Of a DNA stretch of 9,290 bases, positions 6,218 to 9,290 are shown piece after piece. The position numbers and the translations under genes were made by a program. Numbering within the stretch: the stretch's first letter is position 1; every line of letters begins with the position of its first letter. This DNA comes from Actinomycetota bacterium (GTDB lineage: Bacteria; Actinomycetota; Thermoleophilia; Gaiellales; Gaiellaceae). The stretch lies in contig VAYE01000101.1 in the NCBI GenBank assembly GCA_005883235.1, positions 1 through 9,290 on the forward strand, written 5' to 3'. Under the pieces are notes generated by a model, which saw only the letters and a list, made by a program, of their open reading frames with translations, was not told the origin of the DNA and did not search any database.

Positions 6218-7446
6218 CCGCAGATTCGCGCCGCGACGAGCGCGTAGACCTTCGCCACGCGCACCAGTCCCTCGATGTCGAGGTTCTCGCCCAGCACCGG
6301 GTCGGGGAGCCCGCTCGACGTGCCGTAGTTGACGCTCTCGATCCCGTACCGGGTGAGTGTCGACGCGTCCGAGAACCAGCGCACCGTGTCGCGCTCCGGC
6401 CGTCCCCCGAACACCGCCTCGTGCCCCTCGTCGATCGCGGCCACGAGCGGGTGATCCTCGGCGATCTCCGAGCCGGGCGCCGTCACGTAGATCTCCCACT
6501 CGATCCCGTGGTCGGGGAACCGCCCCCGCAGCACCCGCACGAAGTCCTGGAGCTCCGAGCGCGCCCGCGCCATCGGCAGCGTCGGCGGCACGCGGACGTC
6601 GAGAAACAGGTCGGTCCGGTGTGGCGTCCTGCTCGCCCGCCACGCGAAGCCGCCGTTCACGGCGCCGATGCCGACGATCCCGCGATGACCTGCGTAGGCC
6701 GTCCGCTCCTCCCACTGCGGAATCCACTCGCGGACGGCGGCGAGGACGTCCTGCATGCGGACGATCGAGTTCTCCTCCATCCGGCCGTCGAAGAACGCCG
6801 TGTGCACGAACGGCCCCTTGGTCGAGAGGCGCATCCAGATCGCGCCGTAGTGCCCGAGCACGACCTTCTGCTCGGTCGGCTCCCCGAGCAGGCACATGTC
6901 CGCGACCCCGCCGTGCGAGGTGAGAAAGCGCGAGCCGGCCGCGTAGCCGCGGTACTCGCGGCCGACGAAGTCCGGGTGCCACTGTGTCTTCTCGATCTCG
7001 CCCGAGACGGCGGCGATGAGCACGTCGCCGCGCAGCTCGACCCCCGCGTCCTGGAGCGCGCGCACCGCCTCGACGTAGCAGGCCAGCGCGCCCTTCATGT
7101 TCGAGATCCCAAGCCCGTAGATCCGCCCGTCGCGGACGAAGCCCTGGGGCTGGAAGCCCGGAATCCCGGCGAGCCACGGCTCGCGGCCCGAGTACGAGGT
7201 GTCCATGTGCCCGTTGAACATGAAGGAAGGCCCGCCGCCGGAGCCCTCCCACAGCCCGACGACGTTCGGCCGCTCGTCCTCCACCTGCTGCCACTGCACC
7301 TGGAGGCCCATCCGCTCGAGCTCCTCGCGCATGCGCTCGCCCATCTCCTGCTCGTCGCCCGTGGGGCTGGAGATCGAGACGAGGTCGACGGCGAGGGAGA
7401 CGAGCCGGCCCTCGTCGACGAACGAGCTCGGATCAGGGGCGGAAAT
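6214..7446 (-). CDS. M20-family metallohydrolase (ArgE/DapE/carboxypeptidase G2-like), probable AUU start
   Basis: About 410 residues with the M20 plan: catalytic N-terminal part, inserted dimerisation domain, catalytic C-terminal part. Residues 13-32 (GRLVSLAVDLVSISSPTGDE) are the family opening. FNGHMDTS holds H80 and D82, GLGISNMKGALA has N116 where the bridging-metal Asp is usual, and AVSGEIEKTQ has E150 followed by I151 instead of the second Glu. LLGEPTEQKVVLGHYGAIW and GLPDPVLGENLDIEGL follow. No ATG, GTG or TTG lies between the family start and codon 7566; using GTG 7566 would overlap the previous gene by 134 bases. ATT at 7446, preceded by GGGAGGAAGG, is therefore proposed. Next gene overlaps (ATGA). 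Substrates in this family are N-acyl amino acids and dipeptides; the one used here is unknown. Confidence 0.86.
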   Translation of the reverse strand: MSAPDPSSFVDEGRLVSLAVDLVSISSPTGDEQEMGERMREELERMGLQVQWQQVEDERPNVVGLWEGSGGGPSFMFNGHMDTSYSGREPWLAGIPGFQPQGFVRDGRIYGLGISNMKGALACYVEAVRALQDAGVELRGDVLIAAVSGEIEKTQWHPDFVGREYRGYAAGSRFLTSHGGVADMCLLGEPTEQKVVLGHYGAIWMRLSTKGPFVHTAFFDGRMEENSIVRMQDVLAAVREWIPQWEERTAYAGHRGIVGIGAVNGGFAWRASRTPHRTDLFLDVRVPPTLPMARARSELQDFVRVLRGRFPDHGIEWEIYVTAPGSEIAEDHPLVAAIDEGHEAVFGGRPERDTVRWFSDASTLTRYGIESVNYGTSSGLPDPVLGENLDIEGLVRVAKVYALVAARICG

Positions 7447-8464
7447 GGGGCAGCACCTTCCTCCCGAAGAGCTCGATCTGCTCGTGGCGGCGGTCGCCCC
7501 AGAGCTCCAGCATGACGTGCGTGCAGCCGGCGTCGCGGTACTCCTCGATCGCCTCGATGCAGTCACCGGGCGTGCCCGCGATCGGCTTGCACTTGTCGAG
7601 GATCGCGTCCGTCACCTCCGCCTTGGCCGCGAGCCGGCCGCCGCGCTCCATCGCCTCCGCGACAGGGCGGATCTCGTCCTGCTCCAGCCCTGCGAGCTCA
7701 AGGAGCGTGTCCGCGGCGCCCTTGATGTTCTGGACCTTGTTCGCGAGGTACATGCCCGCGATCTCGCGCGCGCCGTCGCGGCCCTCGTCCCGGTCGTGCG
7801 CGATGGAGGCGACCACGGTGCAGCCGATGTCGACGTCCGCGGCGACGTTCTCGCGCGTGTAGCGGACGAACGCGGGCGTCGTGATCGACGGCGTGAGGCA
7901 GCCGTCGGCGATCTCGCCGGCGAGCGCCTGCATCTTCGGCGCCGTCGCGGCGACGTAGACCGGCGGCACCTCGCGCGGCGCCTCCGCCTCCTCGCGGAGG
8001 CCCGGCACCGAGGCGCTCCACGTCTCGCCCTCGTACTCGAAGGGGCCGCCCTCGAGCACCCCCCGCACGATCGTCACCGCCTCGCGCATCGGCCCGAGCG
8101 TGCGCCGCCCGTTGAGCTTCGCGTTGTTGAGGAAGATCTTCGATGTCCCGAGTCCGAGCAGGAAGCGGCCCGGTCCGGCGGCCTCCTGTACCACGCGCGC
8201 GTCCATCGCCACCTGCACCGGATGACGCGTGAAAGGCGAGATGATTCCCCAGCCGATCGTCAGCCGCTCCGTCTCGCGTGCGACGAGCGCCGAGGTAACG
8301 GTCGACGACCGCGCCTCCATCCCGTGCTTGCGCCACCACGGGTAGGCCTCCGCGAGCCAGATCGTGTCCATTCCGGCCCGGTCCATGACGCGCGCCGACG
8401 CGAGCATCTCGTCGAGCGGCTCCATCGTGAGCTGCATGACGCCGATCCGGAAGGGCGGGGGCAT
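7433..8464 (-). CDS. LLM-class flavin/F420-dependent oxidoreductase (luciferase-like)
   Basis: A 343-residue TIM-barrel oxidoreductase of the bacterial-luciferase superfamily, close in style to F420-dependent methylene-tetrahydromethanopterin reductase and related monooxygenases. Visible segments are FRIGVMQLTMEPLDEMLASARVMDRAGMDTIWLAEAYPWW, ERLTIGWGIISPFTRHPVQVAMDARVVQEAAGPGRFLLGLGTSK, EVPPVYVAATAPKMQALAGEIADGCL and the C-terminal GTPGDCIEAIEEYRDAGCTHVMLELWGD. The ATG at 8464 follows AGGA by 8-9 bases. It is the first gene of the minus-strand block, facing the divergent patatin-like gene. Its stop lies 14 bases inside the proposed M20 gene, indicating coupled translation. Whether FMN or F420 is the cofactor cannot be decided; an oxidative first step on the imported substrate is inference. 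Confidence 0.93.
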   Translation of the reverse strand: MPPPFRIGVMQLTMEPLDEMLASARVMDRAGMDTIWLAEAYPWWRKHGMEARSSTVTSALVARETERLTIGWGIISPFTRHPVQVAMDARVVQEAAGPGRFLLGLGTSKIFLNNAKLNGRRTLGPMREAVTIVRGVLEGGPFEYEGETWSASVPGLREEAEAPREVPPVYVAATAPKMQALAGEIADGCLTPSITTPAFVRYTRENVAADVDIGCTVVASIAHDRDEGRDGAREIAGMYLANKVQNIKGAADTLLELAGLEQDEIRPVAEAMERGGRLAAKAEVTDAILDKCKPIAGTPGDCIEAIEEYRDAGCTHVMLELWGDRRHEQIELFGRKVLPHFRP

Positions 8465-8485
8465 GCGGGCGATCCTACGCTTCGC

Positions 8486-8491
8486 TTGACA
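8486..8491 (+). promoter_or_regulatory. Perfect -35 box TTGACA in the divergent promoter region
   Basis: The 58 bases between the two divergent starts (8465-8522) must hold the promoters of the patatin-like gene and probably of the minus-strand operon. TTGACA at 8486-8491 matches the sigma-70-type -35 consensus exactly on the plus strand. No good -10 box lies 16-19 bases downstream. It overlaps the near-palindrome GACAGCTGAC, which a regulator could use. Confidence 0.35.
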
Positions 8492-8522
8492 GCTGACCGC
8501 CCGTTGCGGGAGCCTTGTTCCG

Positions 8523-9290
8523 GTGGAATCGGGCGGGCGGACAGGAGGCGACGGCCAGACGCGCGAGCTCCGGCTCGCGATCGTCTGCTACGGCGGCTCG
8601 TCGCTCGCCGTCTACATGCACGGGGTGACGAAGGAGCTCAACCGGCTCGTGAAGGGATCGGCGCTCGCCGACCCGAAACAGGGCACGCCGAGCGAGCGCG
8701 TCTACGCCGACCTCCTCACGCAGCTCGCAGGGCGCCACGAAGGCGTGCGGACGCGGGTCGTGGTCGACGTGATCGCGGGCACCTCGGCGGGCGGGATCAA
8801 CGGCATCTGCCTCGCGAAGGCGCTGGCGCACAATCGTTCTCAGGACGAGCTCCGAAACCTCTGGTTCGACCACGGCGACATCGACGGGCTGCTCAACACA
8901 CCGGGATGGGTGAAAGGGCGCTTCCCCAAGTTCGCCTGGGTCGCCGTGAACGCGCTGAAGCGCGAGCCGCTCAAGGGGCAGGTGATGGCGCAGTGGGTCT
9001 ACGACGCGTTCCGGAACATGGACGGCCAGCAGCCGGCGCCCGAAAGCCTGACCTCACTCATGCCCGAGCGGCACAAGCTCGAGCTCTTCGTGACCGTAAC
9101 GGACTTCTTCGGCTACGGACGGCAGGTGCCGTTCACCGACCCGAACCCGATCGTCGACACGCGCCACCGTCACGTGCTCGCCTTCCGCTACGGCACTGAC
9201 GACGGCGAAGACGACTTCGGCGAGGATTCCAACGGCGCGTTGACGTTCGCGGCCCGGACGACGTCCTGCATCCCTGGCGTCTTCCCTCCC
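8523..9290 (+). CDS. Patatin-like phospholipase/lipid acyl hydrolase, DUF3376-type (N-terminal part)
   Basis: The frame is open for 256 codons from GTG 8523 to the right edge with no stop. ELRLAIVCYGGSSLAVYMHGVTKELNRLV (15-43) is the glycine-rich oxyanion-hole region of large patatin-related proteins (usual form: YGGVSLAIYMNG). VVDVIAGTSAGGINGICLAKAL carries the GxSxG nucleophile elbow GTSAG with the probable catalytic Ser88. The LRNLWFDHGDIDGLL segment and the later LELFVTVTDFFGY match the same family. The catalytic Asp and any DUF3376 C-terminal domain lie beyond the window. Start: GTG 8523 has GGGAG 10 bases upstream; the next in-frame ATG (codon 32) would remove the oxyanion hole. It is transcribed away from the catabolic block and probably has its own job in lipid hydrolysis. 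Confidence 0.9.
   Translation, partial: MESGGRTGGDGQTRELRLAIVCYGGSSLAVYMHGVTKELNRLVKGSALADPKQGTPSERVYADLLTQLAGRHEGVRTRVVVDVIAGTSAGGINGICLAKALAHNRSQDELRNLWFDHGDIDGLLNTPGWVKGRFPKFAWVAVNALKREPLKGQVMAQWVYDAFRNMDGQQPAPESLTSLMPERHKLELFVTVTDFFGYGRQVPFTDPNPIVDTRHRHVLAFRYGTDDGEDDFGEDSNGALTFAARTTSCIPGVFPP

Noticed and set aside
7981..8000. Inverted repeat CCTCCGC/GCGGAGG inside the oxidoreductase gene
   Set aside because: A 7-base stem within coding sequence of this GC content is expected by chance, and no boundary lies there.
7199..9199. Long plus-strand open frame (666 codons) opposite the M20 and oxidoreductase genes
   Set aside because: Its translation is rich in Arg, Ala, Asp, His and Leu with no domain pattern, as expected for the antisense frame of GC-rich genes. 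The minus-strand genes have clear family motifs, and the patatin-like frame explains the right end.

Overview
The window is very GC-rich and gene-dense, with G or C favoured at third codon positions and many GTG starts. Genes are packed with 4-base stop/start overlaps. This suggests a high-GC soil-type bacterium. The mix of an LLM-class (F420/FMN) oxidoreductase, a DUF3376-type patatin and an actinobacterial-looking SRPBCC-like protein fits Actinomycetota, perhaps Thermoleophilia. That placement is inference from style and gene families only.

Layout: everything from 8464 down to 1 is read on the minus strand, so transcription runs right to left. From right to left the block encodes an LLM-class flavin/F420 oxidoreductase (8464-7433), an M20 metallohydrolase (about 7446-6214), a 158-residue SRPBCC-like protein (6217-5741) and a fumarylacetoacetase-family enzyme (5744-4875). 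After a 112-121 bp gap holding a GC hairpin come an M24 creatinase/Xaa-Pro-peptidase-like enzyme (4753-3596), a broken homocitrate/isopropylmalate-synthase-like gene (3599-2606), a RidA-family protein (2499-2065), LivG (2068-1313), LivK (1316-105), a strong hairpin (77-49) and the first codons of a probable LivF (45-1). At the right edge a patatin-like lipase gene (8523 onward) is transcribed divergently and runs off the window.

How it may work together: the tight coupling suggests one or two operons for uptake (Liv-type ABC importer) and catabolism of an organic nitrogen compound or modified amino acid. An oxidoreductase, two C-N hydrolase folds, a C-C hydrolase or hydratase-type FAH enzyme and a Rid protein would handle the intermediates. 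The substrate cannot be read from the sequence.

Notable points are a frame-disrupting internal deletion in the homocitrate-synthase-like gene, REP-like palindromes at its 3' end and in front of ridA, and a missing conventional start codon for the M20 gene. Active-site substitutions appear in the M24, M20 and Rid proteins. A 12-bp-stem hairpin overlaps the livF ribosome-binding region. No tRNA, rRNA, CRISPR array or insertion-sequence transposase was seen.
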